A DNA stretch of 64,000 nucleotides from NCBI RefSeq assembly GCF_013343215.1, contig NZ_CP039143.1:558001-622000 (forward strand), read 5' to 3'. The position numbers and the translations under genes are program-made. Position 1 is the stretch's first letter. Every line of letters starts with the position of its first letter. This DNA comes from Acinetobacter sp. 10FS3-1. Its GTDB lineage: Bacteria > Pseudomonadota > Gammaproteobacteria > Pseudomonadales > Moraxellaceae. Of the stretch, positions 20,599 through 30,205 are shown piece by piece. The notes under the pieces are model-generated. The model saw only the letters and a program-made list of their open reading frames with translations, had not been told where the DNA came from and did not search any database.

Positions 20599-21156
20599 TT
20601 AGATTGAACATTTTTTTGCTTTTTGATAAATACGGATATTTTCAAGATTAGCTAAAGCTACGTCAGCATCGGCTTGAGAGGCAGCAATATTATTTTGATT
20701 GTTATTGCCAGTAAAAGCATTGGTGATTTCAGTTGCGCGTGCAACTGTTTGAGACTGGCCTGCAAACGCAGAGAGTGCACCACTTGCAATGCCTGCCAAT
20801 TTAGAAACAGGATTATTAGCTTGATTGAGGGCATGTTGACTTGCTTCTAAGCTGCGTTCAAAACTGCGCGCTTCTACCGCCAAATCGGTACAATCTAAAC
20901 CTTTTAAGTATGTGGTTGAGTAGACACCGTTATTTTGATTTGAAGCATGATTATAATTAGAAGCATAAGCACGGTCTGCACGTGCAACAGCAGTATTCGC
21001 CTGCAAACGGCTGCGCTCCATATTGGCTTCAGCCTGATCCATGATTGCGCCGTTTCTAGCTCCCATAACTGCTGTAGCAGCTTCTAACCAAGAGCTAGCT
21101 TGGGTTGAAAATGATAGTGTAATAATTGCAGTGCTAAGTATGATTCGCTTAAACAT
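20599..21156 (-). CDS. secreted hypothetical protein, Ala-rich helical
   Basis: 185-aa protein not recognised as a named family. A Sec signal peptide (cleavage near TQAS) is followed by Ala-, Asn- and Gln-rich helices, for example GAIMDQAEANMERSRLQANT and NIAASQADADVALANLENI. Two cysteines (LDCTD and KKCSI) could form a disulfide. The heptad-like spacing suggests periplasmic helical bundles or coiled coil. It is transcribed alone and leftward, convergent with der. Function unknown. Confidence 0.7.
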   Translation of the reverse strand: MFKRIILSTAIITLSFSTQASSWLEAATAVMGARNGAIMDQAEANMERSRLQANTAVARADRAYASNYNHASNQNNGVYSTTYLKGLDCTDLAVEARSFERSLEASQHALNQANNPVSKLAGIASGALSAFAGQSQTVARATEITNAFTGNNNQNNIAASQADADVALANLENIRIYQKAKKCSI

Positions 21157-21390
21157 ATGACCCTCTGTTTTTCTATGTATAAAATTGTAGCTGAATTGTA
21201 ACGGGTTTTTATGCGATTAAAAATAGCTTTAAAGCTCATGTGTTATTTTAATTAATCACTACATTTTATTGTTTTACTTAAGTTTTATTAAAGTATATTT
21301 TCGGGTATTCCTGACTCTTGGTCAGAGAGGCAATTAGTTTGATTTATACTTTAAGCTCTAAATGCAACATTTTTATAAGGGCAACTATTT
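21157..21390. other. divergent intergenic region
   Basis: AT-rich 234 bases between the leftward secreted-protein gene and the rightward phosphopantetheinyl transferase. It must contain both promoters, but no clear hexamer pair could be assigned. Confidence 0.4.
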
Positions 21391-22038
21391 TTGAAGTCTA
21401 TTATTCATATTAATTGGATCGCACTGGCACCAAGACTTAGACATTTACAGGGCCTGGATCGTAAAAACTATATTCAGCAGCGTAAACAATGGATTTATGG
21501 CTATCGTAACCAGTTGCTCTCCACACAGTTGGGTTGCGTGATTGATCAGCAGGATTTCAGCCTGGCCGAATACGGCAAACCTTATCTCCATACTCATCCA
21601 GATTTCAGCTTTAATCATAGTCATAGCCGAAATTTCTATGCTCTGGCAACCAGTCATCAGGTTCAGAACTTAGGGGTTGATATTGAAGATCTCGACCGAA
21701 AGGTTCGTTTCGAAGCCTTGGCACAACACGCTTTTCATCCTGAAGAACTCAGGCAATGGCAGGAGCTGAGTTATGATCCAGAGTACTGGTTCAAGGTCTG
21801 GACCACGAAAGAAGCTGTCTTGAAGGCTTCAGGATTGGGGATTCGGATAAATTTAAATGAGTTGAATACCCAAGTCTATCCGGAGCAAAATGGTGGGCGC
21901 TGCGAACATCCAGATATAGGAATGTATGCTTATCAAAATTATGTTCTCGTGGGCTGCATGCTTAGCGTGGCTTGGCAAAGTGAGCAGTCATGCAAGGGTT
22001 TTAAATTTCCAGTTATTCAGATTCATCCAGGTGTCTAA
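21391..22038 (+). CDS. Sfp-type 4'-phosphopantetheinyl transferase
   Basis: 215-aa enzyme that moves the phosphopantetheine arm of CoA to carrier proteins. Sfp-family motifs are FSFNHSHSRNFYALA, NLGVDIEDLDR (the Mg-binding Asp-x-Glu) and WFKVWTTKEAVLKASGLG with the catalytic Glu and Lys. The start is a TTG with AAGGG upstream. No polyketide, peptide-synthetase or carrier gene lies nearby, so its target is elsewhere (siderophore, PKS or AcpP). Confidence 0.88.
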   Translation: MKSIIHINWIALAPRLRHLQGLDRKNYIQQRKQWIYGYRNQLLSTQLGCVIDQQDFSLAEYGKPYLHTHPDFSFNHSHSRNFYALATSHQVQNLGVDIEDLDRKVRFEALAQHAFHPEELRQWQELSYDPEYWFKVWTTKEAVLKASGLGIRINLNELNTQVYPEQNGGRCEHPDIGMYAYQNYVLVGCMLSVAWQSEQSCKGFKFPVIQIHPGV

Positions 22039-22057
22039 AAGCATATTCACTATTTTT

Positions 22058-22828
22058 TTATTTTTTGGCAAGCCATAGATTACTGATCCGGTTGACGAAC
22101 TGGGGACTTATTTGGGAGAGATGGAACAAGAACCGGCTTTTAAACCCGACGGGATGGTGGGTTACTTGCCAGATGGAATCTTTGAGCTGCGCGAGTTTAA
22201 GAATATCCTGCGCCACATCTTCTGCTTTCAAATGCACGCCTATTTTTTTGATGCTTTCCGCCTGCATATCTTTGACCATCGCGGTACTTACGAAAAGTGG
22301 CATCACATCCAAGACTCGAATCCCATAAGGTTGCCATTCAATATCCAGGCTTTCAGTCAGGCCGCGTACTGCAAACTTGCTGGTCGCATATGAAGCCAAA
22401 TCAGCCTGACCATAAATCGCAGATGCTGAGGATAAATTGATGATCCGGGCGAAAGAGGACTGTTTTAAATAGGGAAAAGCGGCATGACAGCCATTGAGAG
22501 TGCCTTTGATATTAATATCCAAGGTTCGATGATGTGATGGAATGGGGGTATTTTCAAAAGGACCTGAATATAAAATACCGGCATTATTGACCAGGATATT
22601 AATCTCACCGGCCCAGGCTGCGAACTCACTCAAAGCTGCTTCCCAGCCAGCATAATCTGTTACATCAATAAAGCCGGCCTTGGCATGTTCACCGAGTTGC
22701 TGGGCCAGTTGTTCTGCCTGCTCCACGTTAATGTCATAAATACCGACTTTGTAGCCGTGCTGGTAAAACAGGGCAGCTGTCGCGGCACCAATTCCTTGTG
22801 CAGCACCACTAATCAATATACTGTGCAT
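22058..22828 (-). CDS. short-chain dehydrogenase/reductase
   Basis: 256-aa classical SDR. The NAD(P)-binding motif is GAAQGIGAATAALF near residue 8, NNAGILYSG follows, and the catalytic triad is a Ser in NLSSASAIYG with YATSK. The substrate cannot be predicted. The ATG at 22828 was preferred because AAGGAGATC lies just upstream and the Rossmann strand starts at once; a frame open further upstream would add a long unlike leader. It converges with the phosphopantetheinyl transferase gene and is divergent from mazG. Confidence 0.85.
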   Translation of the reverse strand: MHSILISGAAQGIGAATAALFYQHGYKVGIYDINVEQAEQLAQQLGEHAKAGFIDVTDYAGWEAALSEFAAWAGEINILVNNAGILYSGPFENTPIPSHHRTLDINIKGTLNGCHAAFPYLKQSSFARIINLSSASAIYGQADLASYATSKFAVRGLTESLDIEWQPYGIRVLDVMPLFVSTAMVKDMQAESIKKIGVHLKAEDVAQDILKLAQLKDSIWQVTHHPVGFKSRFLFHLSQISPQFVNRISNLWLAKK

Positions 22829-22918
22829 GTGCTTGATCTCCTTATTGTCTTTTTTTTTGAGCATAGCAAGAAATAGGCAGAATAAAGCGGCTATTTGGTA
22901 AAGATGAGGTGTTAAAAA

Positions 22919-23731
22919 GTGGAACAATTACTCCAGATCATGCGTGAGTTACGTGAAAAATGCCCCTGGGATCAGCAACAGACTCCCGAATCTCTAACCC
23001 GATATGCGATAGAAGAAGCGTATGAAGTAGAGGCAGCGGTACGTTCTGCTAATGTTGAAGATGTGCGGGATGAACTTGGAGATCTGCTGTTACAGGTGGT
23101 ATTTCAGGCACAAATGTACAGCGAGCAGGGTGCTTTCGATTTTCAGGACGTGGTGCAGGCGATTAGCGATAAACTGATTCGTCGTCATCCGCATGTGTTT
23201 CAGGCCGAGCAGTTTGCACAGCTGAGCCCTGAAGATGTGTCAGTATTATGGAAGAAAATTAAGCAGACAGAAAAGCAGGGCAAACCCCGTTCACGCCTGG
23301 ATCAAGTCAAGCATGCGCCAGCATTGCAGCAGGCCGACGAGATTCAGCGGAATGTAGCCAAAATTGGTTTTGATTTTCCTGATGTGGCAGGTGCGTATGG
23401 CAAGCTGGAAGAAGAATTAAGCGAACTCAAGCAGGCCATAGCTGCACAGAATTCCGATGAAATACAGGAAGAATTTGGCGACTGCTTATTCTCATTGGTG
23501 AATATCGGCCGTAAACTTGGAGTTTCAAGCGAAATGGCATTATTGGGAACGATCCATAAGTTCCGGACTCGCTTTGCCTTGATGGAAGATCAGGCCGACA
23601 AACAACAATTAAACCTGGAAAGTCTGTCACTGGCTGAGTTGGATCAGCTCTGGGAGCAGGCCAAGTTAGAATTAAAAAAAAGGGCTGCTCATGAACACCT
23701 TACAACCTCGAACAGGTCTGACATGGATTAG
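22919..23731 (+). CDS. mazG: nucleoside triphosphate pyrophosphohydrolase MazG
   Basis: 270-aa all-alpha NTP pyrophosphatase of the house-cleaning type. Two tandem MazG domains are visible: the N-terminal one with LREKCPWDQQQTPESLTRY and EEAYEVEAA, DELGDLLLQVVF, and the C-terminal one with KLEEELSELKQA and EEFGDCLFSLVNIGRKL. The start is GTG with GAGGTG upstream. The next gene starts inside its 3' end (41-base overlap). Confidence 0.94.
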   Translation: MEQLLQIMRELREKCPWDQQQTPESLTRYAIEEAYEVEAAVRSANVEDVRDELGDLLLQVVFQAQMYSEQGAFDFQDVVQAISDKLIRRHPHVFQAEQFAQLSPEDVSVLWKKIKQTEKQGKPRSRLDQVKHAPALQQADEIQRNVAKIGFDFPDVAGAYGKLEEELSELKQAIAAQNSDEIQEEFGDCLFSLVNIGRKLGVSSEMALLGTIHKFRTRFALMEDQADKQQLNLESLSLAELDQLWEQAKLELKKRAAHEHLTTSNRSDMD

Positions 23732-24128
23732 TTTTCTTCTGCTCGGCTGCTGGCTTGGTTGTCTGTCAATTGCGACTACTGCTCAAGCAGCGGGAACAAA
23801 TGGAACAAATTATACGGAATGGAAAACCCGGCAGCAGCAACAGGATGCGCGTCTACAACAGAAAGTAGCGATCTCTCCTGCTTCTGAAAGTGATTACTAT
23901 CTGGCCAAGCCTGCTTTATCAGTCACTTCGGCTGTCGATAAAATTAGCCTGAACAGGGCAAATGTGGAGCAGTTACAGCAGTTGCATGGGATTGGACAGA
24001 AGAAAGCGCAAGCGATTGTTGAATATCGGCAGAAAAACGGTAAATTTAAAACGATTGAAGATATTCAGCTGGTCAAGGGAATCGGGCCAGCTTTATTTGC
24101 CAAAAACAAGGCTAGACTGGGGCTGTAA
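23691..24128 (+). CDS. ComEA-like helix-hairpin-helix DNA-binding protein
   Basis: 145-aa exported protein. A hydrophobic N-terminal signal (near residues 10-32, ending QAA) leads to a linker and a C-terminal double HhH domain with ISLNRANVEQLQQLHGIGQK and IQLVKGIGPALFAKN. ComEA binds incoming DNA in the periplasm during natural transformation, a common Acinetobacter trait. It overlaps mazG, so translation may be coupled, though the pairing has no obvious functional sense. Confidence 0.85.
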   Translation: MNTLQPRTGLTWISFLLLGCWLGCLSIATTAQAAGTNGTNYTEWKTRQQQQDARLQQKVAISPASESDYYLAKPALSVTSAVDKISLNRANVEQLQQLHGIGQKKAQAIVEYRQKNGKFKTIEDIQLVKGIGPALFAKNKARLGL

Positions 24129-24264
24129 GCAGACTGAAGAGACGATGAATTGCCAATCAATCTGAATGCTAAGAATGAGATAATCAAATTGCCCTTTAGC
24201 GGTGTAAGCGATATGATTAGCGTCATCTTAAAAATTTACGTTCAGACGTAGGAGACAGCGTCTT

Positions 24265-25728
24265 TTGCAAACTTTGCACGCGTCAAAATGTGGTTTATCA
24301 ACCGCTCAATTACCTTCTTATATTCTCGATGTGATTGATGCCTTAACCAAGGCAGGCTATGAAGCTTATATTGTAGGGGGGGGTGTCCGGGATCTGATGC
24401 TGGGTTTAAACCCCAAAGATTTCGATGCTGTCACCAATGCCACACCCGCTCAGGTCAAAGAGGTATTCGGACGGCGTTGTCGGATTATCGGACGACGTTT
24501 CGAGCTGGCGCATGTCTATTCCGGCCGTGAACTGGTGGAAGTAGCGACCTTTCGTGCGCCGCCTAAAAAAGCAGTTACCTCTGCTGCGGGCATGATCCTG
24601 CGTGACAATAACTGGGGCACCATCGAACAGGATTTTGCCCGCCGTGATTTTTCTATTAATGCACTGTATTATCAGCCGCGCAAAGCAATTGTGCTGGACT
24701 TCTGTCATGCAGTAGAGGACATCAAAAGTAAAACCTTGCGTTTGCTCGGTGATCCGACATTAAGATTTGAGGAAGATCCGGTCAGGATGCTGCGCACTTT
24801 ACGTTTTGCAGCCAAACTGAATTTCAATATTGATGAGGCCATTCTGGATATTTTTACGCCGGAAATGACCCAGCTGTTACGTGACGTTTCTCCGCACCGT
24901 CTATATGACGAGTCACAGAAACTCTTTACTATGGGGCATTTGAACCGGGTATTGCCGATGCTGATTGATTTTGGTATCTGGCGTCAGTTATTTGCTGATC
25001 TCCAGCCTGATATTACGCCGTTTATTGAGCGTGCAGCAAAAAATACAGATCAGCGTATTTCAATTGGTAAAACCATCAATCCCGCTTTCTTTTATGCGGT
25101 ATTGCTATGGCAGCCATTTTTAGAGCGCTGTGAGTTTTATCTTTCCCGCGGTGTGGTGGCAGCTGAAGCACGTGCCCAAGCGGGGCTGGATGTACTGAAG
25201 CGTCAGGCCACGCGCACGGTCATTCCACGTTTTGCTGAAACCTTTATTCGTGAAGTCTGGGAAATGCAAACCCGTCTGCTGAATCCAAAACCACAGCAAA
25301 TTGATGCTTTGTCAGGACATGCGCGTTTCCGTGCCGGCTTTGACTTCCTGCTGCTACGTGAAAAATCGGGCGATGCAACGGCACAAGGGATGGGCACCTG
25401 GTGGGATGAATACCAGCAAATGAATGGTGATGAAAAAGAGCGCGCCATTGCCCAATATAACCGTCAGCGTGCCAGAAACCGTCGTAAGGTTTCTCAGGAA
25501 GAGCATCTGGAGCAGCGTCTAGTGGCTCAGGAAATGACTGAAATCGAACCGTTGGTGAATGAGCCGGAGCCGCGCAACCGTCGTGTACGTAAAGCCAAAT
25601 ATGAGGCCGAGCGTAAATCCGTTTCCCAGCTAACTGCCAGTGGCGAAATTGGTGCAGATCACCCGATTACCAAACGTAAACGTGTACAGCGTGACTTAAG
25701 CCAGGTTATTTTTGGGCCAACACAATGA
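24265..25728 (+). CDS. pcnB: poly(A) polymerase I
   Basis: 487-aa nucleotidyltransferase that adds 3' poly(A) tails to RNA, promoting decay. The catalytic region has YIVGGGVRDLMLG and PKDFDAVTNATP (the D-x-D metal site), then RRFELAHV and RRDFSINALYY. The C-terminal tail is long and Arg-rich. The start is TTG with TAGGAGA upstream; MQTLHASKCG is short and the conserved domain begins about residue 30, so the exact start is less sure than the gene. folK overlaps the stop. Confidence 0.93.
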   Translation: MQTLHASKCGLSTAQLPSYILDVIDALTKAGYEAYIVGGGVRDLMLGLNPKDFDAVTNATPAQVKEVFGRRCRIIGRRFELAHVYSGRELVEVATFRAPPKKAVTSAAGMILRDNNWGTIEQDFARRDFSINALYYQPRKAIVLDFCHAVEDIKSKTLRLLGDPTLRFEEDPVRMLRTLRFAAKLNFNIDEAILDIFTPEMTQLLRDVSPHRLYDESQKLFTMGHLNRVLPMLIDFGIWRQLFADLQPDITPFIERAAKNTDQRISIGKTINPAFFYAVLLWQPFLERCEFYLSRGVVAAEARAQAGLDVLKRQATRTVIPRFAETFIREVWEMQTRLLNPKPQQIDALSGHARFRAGFDFLLLREKSGDATAQGMGTWWDEYQQMNGDEKERAIAQYNRQRARNRRKVSQEEHLEQRLVAQEMTEIEPLVNEPEPRNRRVRKAKYEAERKSVSQLTASGEIGADHPITKRKRVQRDLSQVIFGPTQ

Positions 25729-26210
25729 CAGTCAGCTATATCGGTTTGGGAAGCAACCTTGGCGATTCACGCCAGATTTTAGCAGAAGCCGTATACAAGC
25801 TGGCCAGCCTGGGGGCGGTCAAAGCGTCGCATTTATATCAAAGCCCGCCCATGGGTCCACAGGACCAGCCGAACTATTACAATGCTGTGGTGCAACTGGT
25901 CACAGACCTTGCAGCGCTGGACTTGCTGGATCAGCTGCAGGCCTTTGAGCAGGAAGCAGGCCGGGTGCGTTTACGACACTGGGGCGAGCGTACGCTGGAT
26001 CTGGACTTGCTGATTTATGGCGATGAACAGATTCAGCATGAGCGTTTGATTGTGCCGCATGTGGGAGTGCTGGAGCGCGACTTCGTGCTGCTGCCTCTGC
26101 TGGATATTGATCCTGAATTACAGCTCAATGGACATATATTAAAAGACCTTGACATCGTTAAGCACTCAGCCTTGACGGTCTTCGATCGCACCAACTGGGC
26201 AAATATTTAA
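25725..26210 (+). CDS. folK: HPPK, folate biosynthesis pyrophosphokinase
   Basis: 161-aa enzyme that pyrophosphorylates 6-hydroxymethyl-dihydropterin in folate synthesis. The motifs are SYIGLGSNLGDS, QSPPMGPQDQPNYYNAV and the HPPK signature RHWGERTLDLDLLIYGD. The ATG overlaps the pcnB stop (ATGA). Confidence 0.96.
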   Translation: MTVSYIGLGSNLGDSRQILAEAVYKLASLGAVKASHLYQSPPMGPQDQPNYYNAVVQLVTDLAALDLLDQLQAFEQEAGRVRLRHWGERTLDLDLLIYGDEQIQHERLIVPHVGVLERDFVLLPLLDIDPELQLNGHILKDLDIVKHSALTVFDRTNWANI

Positions 26211-26262
26211 TTTTGAAATAATTGGCAGTTCGAGAGAACTTCAAAAATAGAGGAGTATCTTC

Positions 26263-27072
26263 ATGATCAGTCTCAGTGATTTAAGACGATATAAGGCTGA
26301 AGGACGTAAATTTTCTTGCCTGACTTGTTATGATGCAAGTATGGCTAAAGCCATGGAAATTGCCGCAGTCGACAGTATTCTGATTGGTGATTCCTTAGGT
26401 ATGTCCATTCAGGGTCGCGACTCAACACTGCCTGTGACTGTAGAAGATATGGCCTATCATACGGCAGCGGTACGCCGTGGCAATCAGCATGCTTTGATTA
26501 TGACCGATCTGCCATTTATGAGTTATGCCACTTTAAATGATGCCTTGCAAAGCTCGAAAACTGTAATGCAGGCTGGTGCGCAAATGGTCAAGATGGAAGG
26601 TGGCGCATGGCTGTCGGAAACGGTTCAGGTATTGACCCGTAACGGTATTCCGGTGTGTGTCCACCTGGGCTTAACACCGCAGTCGGTGCATGTCTTTGGC
26701 GGTTATAAATTACAGGCACGTACCCGTGCAGCCGCAGATCAGTTAATTGCAGATTGCAAGGCGGTGGTTGAGGCGGGTGCTGCACTACTTTTACTGGAGT
26801 GTGTACCTGCGCAACTGGGTCAGGAAATTACTGAGCTGTTCCCGCATGTTCCGGTCATTGGAATCGGGGCAGGGTCAGCGACCGATGGCCAGGTACTGGT
26901 GGTACAGGATATGCTGGGCTTGACCTTTGGTCATACTGCAAAATTTGTACGTAACTTTATGCAAGAGCAATCGGGTGCAACTGCCATTCTGGATGCATTC
27001 AAAGCCTATCATGCGGCAGTATTGGATGGCTCATTCCCGGCACCTGAACAAACATTCCAAGTCGAGTTGTAA
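26263..27072 (+). CDS. panB: ketopantoate hydroxymethyltransferase
   Basis: 269-aa enzyme that adds a hydroxymethyl group from methylene-THF to 2-oxoisovalerate, the first step to pantothenate. Motifs include [28 protein letters not shown] with the Mg-binding Asp, and [26 protein letters not shown] precedes the ATG. panC begins two bases after its stop. Confidence 0.97.
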   Translation: MISLSDLRRYKAEGRKFSCLTCYDASMAKAMEIAAVDSILIGDSLGMSIQGRDSTLPVTVEDMAYHTAAVRRGNQHALIMTDLPFMSYATLNDALQSSKTVMQAGAQMVKMEGGAWLSETVQVLTRNGIPVCVHLGLTPQSVHVFGGYKLQARTRAAADQLIADCKAVVEAGAALLLLECVPAQLGQEITELFPHVPVIGIGAGSATDGQVLVVQDMLGLTFGHTAKFVRNFMQEQSGATAILDAFKAYHAAVLDGSFPAPEQTFQVEL

Positions 27073-27073
27073 C

Positions 27074-27922
27074 ATGAAAACAGAAACAACCATCCAAGGT
27101 TTATCAGCTTCACTGAATCCTGCACGTTCGGCACGTAAAATGATTGGCTTTGTACCGACCATGGGTAATCTGCATCAGGGGCATCTGAATCTGGTACGTG
27201 AAGCACGTAAGCTATGTGATGTCGTTGTGGTCAGTGTTTTCGTTAATCCGATCCAGTTCGGACCGAATGAAGACTTTGATAGCTATCCACGTACCCTGGA
27301 GCAGGATCAGCAGCTCCTGGCGGAAGCCGGTTGTGACATCGTATTTGCTCCAAGCGTGGAGCAGATGTATGGTAACAAGCCACGGTTGACCAATATCAGT
27401 GTAGCTGAGATCACCAATGACCTGTGCGGTTTGCAACGTCCAGGCCACTTTGATGGTGTTGCTGTTGTCGTGACAAAATTGTTTAATATTGTTCAGCCAA
27501 ACTATGCGTTCTTTGGGCAAAAAGATTATCAGCAACTGGCTGTGATCCGTCAGTTTGTCCAGGATCTGAATATTCCTCTGGAAGTGATTGGTGTACCGAT
27601 TGCACGGGCGGAAGATGGTTTGGCACTCAGTTCACGAAATGGATATTTAAGTGAGCAGGAGCGTGCAACTGCACCGGTGATTTTCCAGAGTCTGCAAGCC
27701 GCTGAGCAGCAGTTACATGCTGGCCAAACGCTGGAACAAGTATTGAGAGGCATTCGTGAAACGCTGACCGATGCCGGACTTGTAGTCGACTATGTGGAAG
27801 CACGTAGCCTGGAGCTACAGAAAATTCAGACGTTTAATCAAGATGTGGTGATATTGGTGGCAGTAAAACTCGGTACCACACGTTTGATCGATAACTTGCA
27901 GGTCAAGTACGCAGTTGGCTAG
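27074..27922 (+). CDS. panC: pantothenate synthetase
   Basis: 282-aa ATP-dependent ligase that joins pantoate and beta-alanine. Motifs: [16 protein letters not shown] (HIGH-type), [25 protein letters not shown] and SSRNGYLS. The ATG at 27074 lies two bases after panB; longer frames that run back into panB are not used. panB and panC form a two-gene pantothenate operon, possibly with folK upstream. Confidence 0.96.
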   Translation: MKTETTIQGLSASLNPARSARKMIGFVPTMGNLHQGHLNLVREARKLCDVVVVSVFVNPIQFGPNEDFDSYPRTLEQDQQLLAEAGCDIVFAPSVEQMYGNKPRLTNISVAEITNDLCGLQRPGHFDGVAVVVTKLFNIVQPNYAFFGQKDYQQLAVIRQFVQDLNIPLEVIGVPIARAEDGLALSSRNGYLSEQERATAPVIFQSLQAAEQQLHAGQTLEQVLRGIRETLTDAGLVVDYVEARSLELQKIQTFNQDVVILVAVKLGTTRLIDNLQVKYAVG

Positions 27923-27941
27923 GATGAAAGGATGGTAGGGC

Positions 27942-28793
27942 ATGAAGCGCATTTTAATTGTCACGGGGCAATCTGGTTCAGGTAAGTCATCTGCTTTGCA
28001 GGTACTGGAAGATCTGGGTTATTACTGTATTGATAACTTGCCTTTGGCCTTACTTCCTGAGATTGTAGCAAAACTGGACAATGACAATAATCTGGAATTG
28101 CTGGCACTCGGGGTCGATGTGCGCAGTACCCGGGCGGATCTGGAAGAGTTTAATCATGTGTTTGAGCAGCTACAGCAGCATGGCTCGGTCGATATCATCT
28201 ATTTGACCACACAGGATCAGGAGTTGATCGCCCGCTTTAGTGCTTCACGTCGTCCACATCCTCTGGCTGCACGTTTTAAAAGCCTGAATCAGTGTATACA
28301 GGAAGAAAAAATCCTGCTGATGCCGATTCAGCTGCGCTCTACCGTGCACATTGATACCACCGATAAAAGTGTGCATGACCTGAAGCATACGTTATTGTCC
28401 CGACTGGGACAGACCGATCAGCTGATTTTGATCTTACAATCCTTTGGTTATAAGCACGGGATTCCTCTGGATGCCGATTATGTCTTCGATGTACGGCATT
28501 TGCCTAATCCACACTGGGAAATTGAACTTCGCAAGTTTTCAGGCCTGGATCAGCCGGTGCAGGAGTTTTTGCAAAAAAGCGCTCAAGTCGAAGATATGTT
28601 TCAGGATATTTATCATTTTCTGGACAAGTGGCTGCCGACCTTTGCTGAAGGACATCGTCATTATATAACGGTGTCTATTGGTTGTACCGGCGGGCAGCAT
28701 CGTTCTGTTTATATTGTGGATAGACTAAAAAAAGCGCTTGAGGCAAAATGGTCTATTCAAGTCCTCCACCGAGAAATGAAGCACTGGTCATGA
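27942..28793 (+). CDS. rapZ: RNase adapter protein RapZ
   Basis: 283-aa P-loop protein. The Walker A motif is GQSGSGKS at residues 9-16, and the conserved C-terminal half has [11 protein letters not shown] and [18 protein letters not shown]. In E. coli it guides RNase E to GlmZ and so controls GlmS and amino-sugar supply; whether the sRNA partner exists in Acinetobacter is not established here. It overlaps the NPr gene by four bases, as is usual for these two genes. Confidence 0.92.
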   Translation: MKRILIVTGQSGSGKSSALQVLEDLGYYCIDNLPLALLPEIVAKLDNDNNLELLALGVDVRSTRADLEEFNHVFEQLQQHGSVDIIYLTTQDQELIARFSASRRPHPLAARFKSLNQCIQEEKILLMPIQLRSTVHIDTTDKSVHDLKHTLLSRLGQTDQLILILQSFGYKHGIPLDADYVFDVRHLPNPHWEIELRKFSGLDQPVQEFLQKSAQVEDMFQDIYHFLDKWLPTFAEGHRHYITVSIGCTGGQHRSVYIVDRLKKALEAKWSIQVLHREMKHWS

Positions 28794-29059
28794 TTGATAC
28801 GACTGTTGACGTGATTAATAAACTGGGTTTACATGCGCGTGCATCTGGTAAACTGATTGAAGTAACGACCAAGTTTCGTTCCAGTATCCAGATTGGAAAG
28901 GCGAACAAACTGGTAGATGCGAAAAATATCATGTCCCTGTTGATGCTCGGTGCAGGCAAGGGAACCACTTTACGCTTGGTGATTGAAGGCGCAGATGAGG
29001 ACATGGCCTTATCTGAAATTCAGGCACTTTTTGCAGCAAAATTTTATGAGGCAGATTAA
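28790..29059 (+). CDS. HPr-like phosphocarrier NPr
   Basis: 89-aa HPr-family protein of the nitrogen PTS. The phosphorylated His is H15 in [11 protein letters not shown]. Position 46, Ser in Gram-positive HPr, is Asn here. The ATG at 28790 overlaps the rapZ stop; a longer frame from 28748 runs within rapZ and lacks family similarity. Confidence 0.92.
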   Translation: MIDTTVDVINKLGLHARASGKLIEVTTKFRSSIQIGKANKLVDAKNIMSLLMLGAGKGTTLRLVIEGADEDMALSEIQALFAAKFYEAD

Positions 29060-29061
29060 TC

Positions 29062-29595
29062 GTGGCACGTCGACCGCACAGTTTTACTGAAGAAGACTTT
29101 GAATCTTTAGAAGGACGTGCAAGTAAAACTGAACAGAAAAAAGCCGTCCAGCGGATGGCTGCTTTGGGCGCACAGCTGGCTGAGCTCAGTGTAAAGCAGA
29201 TCAAAAATCTGCCTGTAGAAGAGCGTCTGATTGATGCCTTGCTGGATGTACAGAGCATCGGCTCCAATGAGGCACGCCGTCGCCAGTTTCAACGGATTGG
29301 CAAACTGCTGCGTAATGAAGATGAAAGCATAATTTTGTCTTATTTAACCCCAAAACAGGGTTTAAAGAAGACCGCTCAGCTGCAACGCTGGGTCGAACGC
29401 ATGATCAAAGATGGTGATCCGGTCATTAATGACTTTAGCAAAACTTATAATGCAGCAGAGCGTCATACCATTCGCCAGCATGTTTTGCGGATTCACCGCG
29501 ATTTGAAAGCTCAGGCTGATGAAGCGACTCTAGCCGAGTCAAAGCAGAAGCTATTCAACTATGTGCAGCAGGTGGCATTGATCTCGGATAACTAG
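29062..29595 (+). CDS. darP: ribosome biogenesis factor DarP (YjgA)
   Basis: 177-aa highly charged helical protein of the YjgA/DarP family, a dual-action 50S assembly factor in E. coli. Motifs: SKTEQKKAVQRMAALGAQLA, IKNLPVEERL and EARRRQFQRIGKLLR. The start is GTG, two bases after the NPr stop. A strong terminator follows. Confidence 0.92.
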   Translation: MARRPHSFTEEDFESLEGRASKTEQKKAVQRMAALGAQLAELSVKQIKNLPVEERLIDALLDVQSIGSNEARRRQFQRIGKLLRNEDESIILSYLTPKQGLKKTAQLQRWVERMIKDGDPVINDFSKTYNAAERHTIRQHVLRIHRDLKAQADEATLAESKQKLFNYVQQVALISDN

Positions 29596-29608
29596 TTTCT
29601 TATCAAAA

Positions 29609-29634
29609 AGCGGCTTTAGTAGCCGCTTTTTTTT
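29609..29634 (+). terminator. terminator after darP
   Basis: AGCGGCT (29609-29615) pairs with AGCCGCT (29621-29627) with TTAGT as loop, followed by eight T residues. Confidence 0.92.
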
Positions 29635-29635
29635 A

Positions 29636-30205
29636 TGGTTAAACATCCCTTCCAATTTTTCTAGAAGCTAACGCTAGATTTCGGTTAATTGTAAACTAAT
29701 GTAGTTTTTGTAGTAGAAACGTGGATTATCTTATTGCCTAAGTTGCATTCTTCTGGAGGTTTTAGGGAGCATTATTTAAGTATTATTAAATAAAAAGAAA
29801 GGCTCTCGTTGTTATAAATTCAACCTGTTACTCAATTTTTGAGCTCTAAATAACAGGATTTAGAGGGGTGAAACATCATTCATTTCTTTGACCAGTTGTT
29901 AAAACAATCTTATTTACTGTAGTTCATCAATATGGAGGAAATATAGAGAAAAGATGAACTTATTAAGGTAATTAATATTGTCTTCACTATATTGTATATA
30001 AAGTTATACTTACTTGAAGCTCTTCTTAATATTCGTAGGTCGCTGTTTTAATAAAGAAATGTATCTCAATAGAAATTAATTAACAATTTCTTTGCTTATG
30101 ATGGAAGTTTTTCTACTTTAGAAAGTATAGAATCTTTGTTATTGCTTGTATAAATTTGGTCTATCGTATTAATTTTTCCACTAACTATCATAAATAGAGG
30201 CAGAC
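29636..30205. other. 570-base AT-rich gene-free region
   Basis: No credible coding frame. Two inverted repeats were seen: TTATTTAA/TTAAATAA (29772-29793, 6-base loop), and a nested structure in which CCTGTTA (29824-29830) pairs with TAACAGG (29851-29857) around an inner CTCAA-TTT-TTGAG. The region precedes the histidine kinase and may hold a long leader or a small RNA. Confidence 0.45.

Noticed and set aside
22829..22927. Longer N-terminus for the SDR enzyme
   Set aside because: It would overlap the mazG start region and lacks a ribosome binding site; AAGGAGATC supports ATG 22828.
26927..27073. Upstream extension of panC into panB
   Set aside because: It lies inside the panB coding region in another frame; ATG 27074 starts the conserved protein two bases after the panB stop.
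29931..29966. GGAGGA followed by ATG in the gene-free lead
   Set aside because: The frames after it stop within a few codons.
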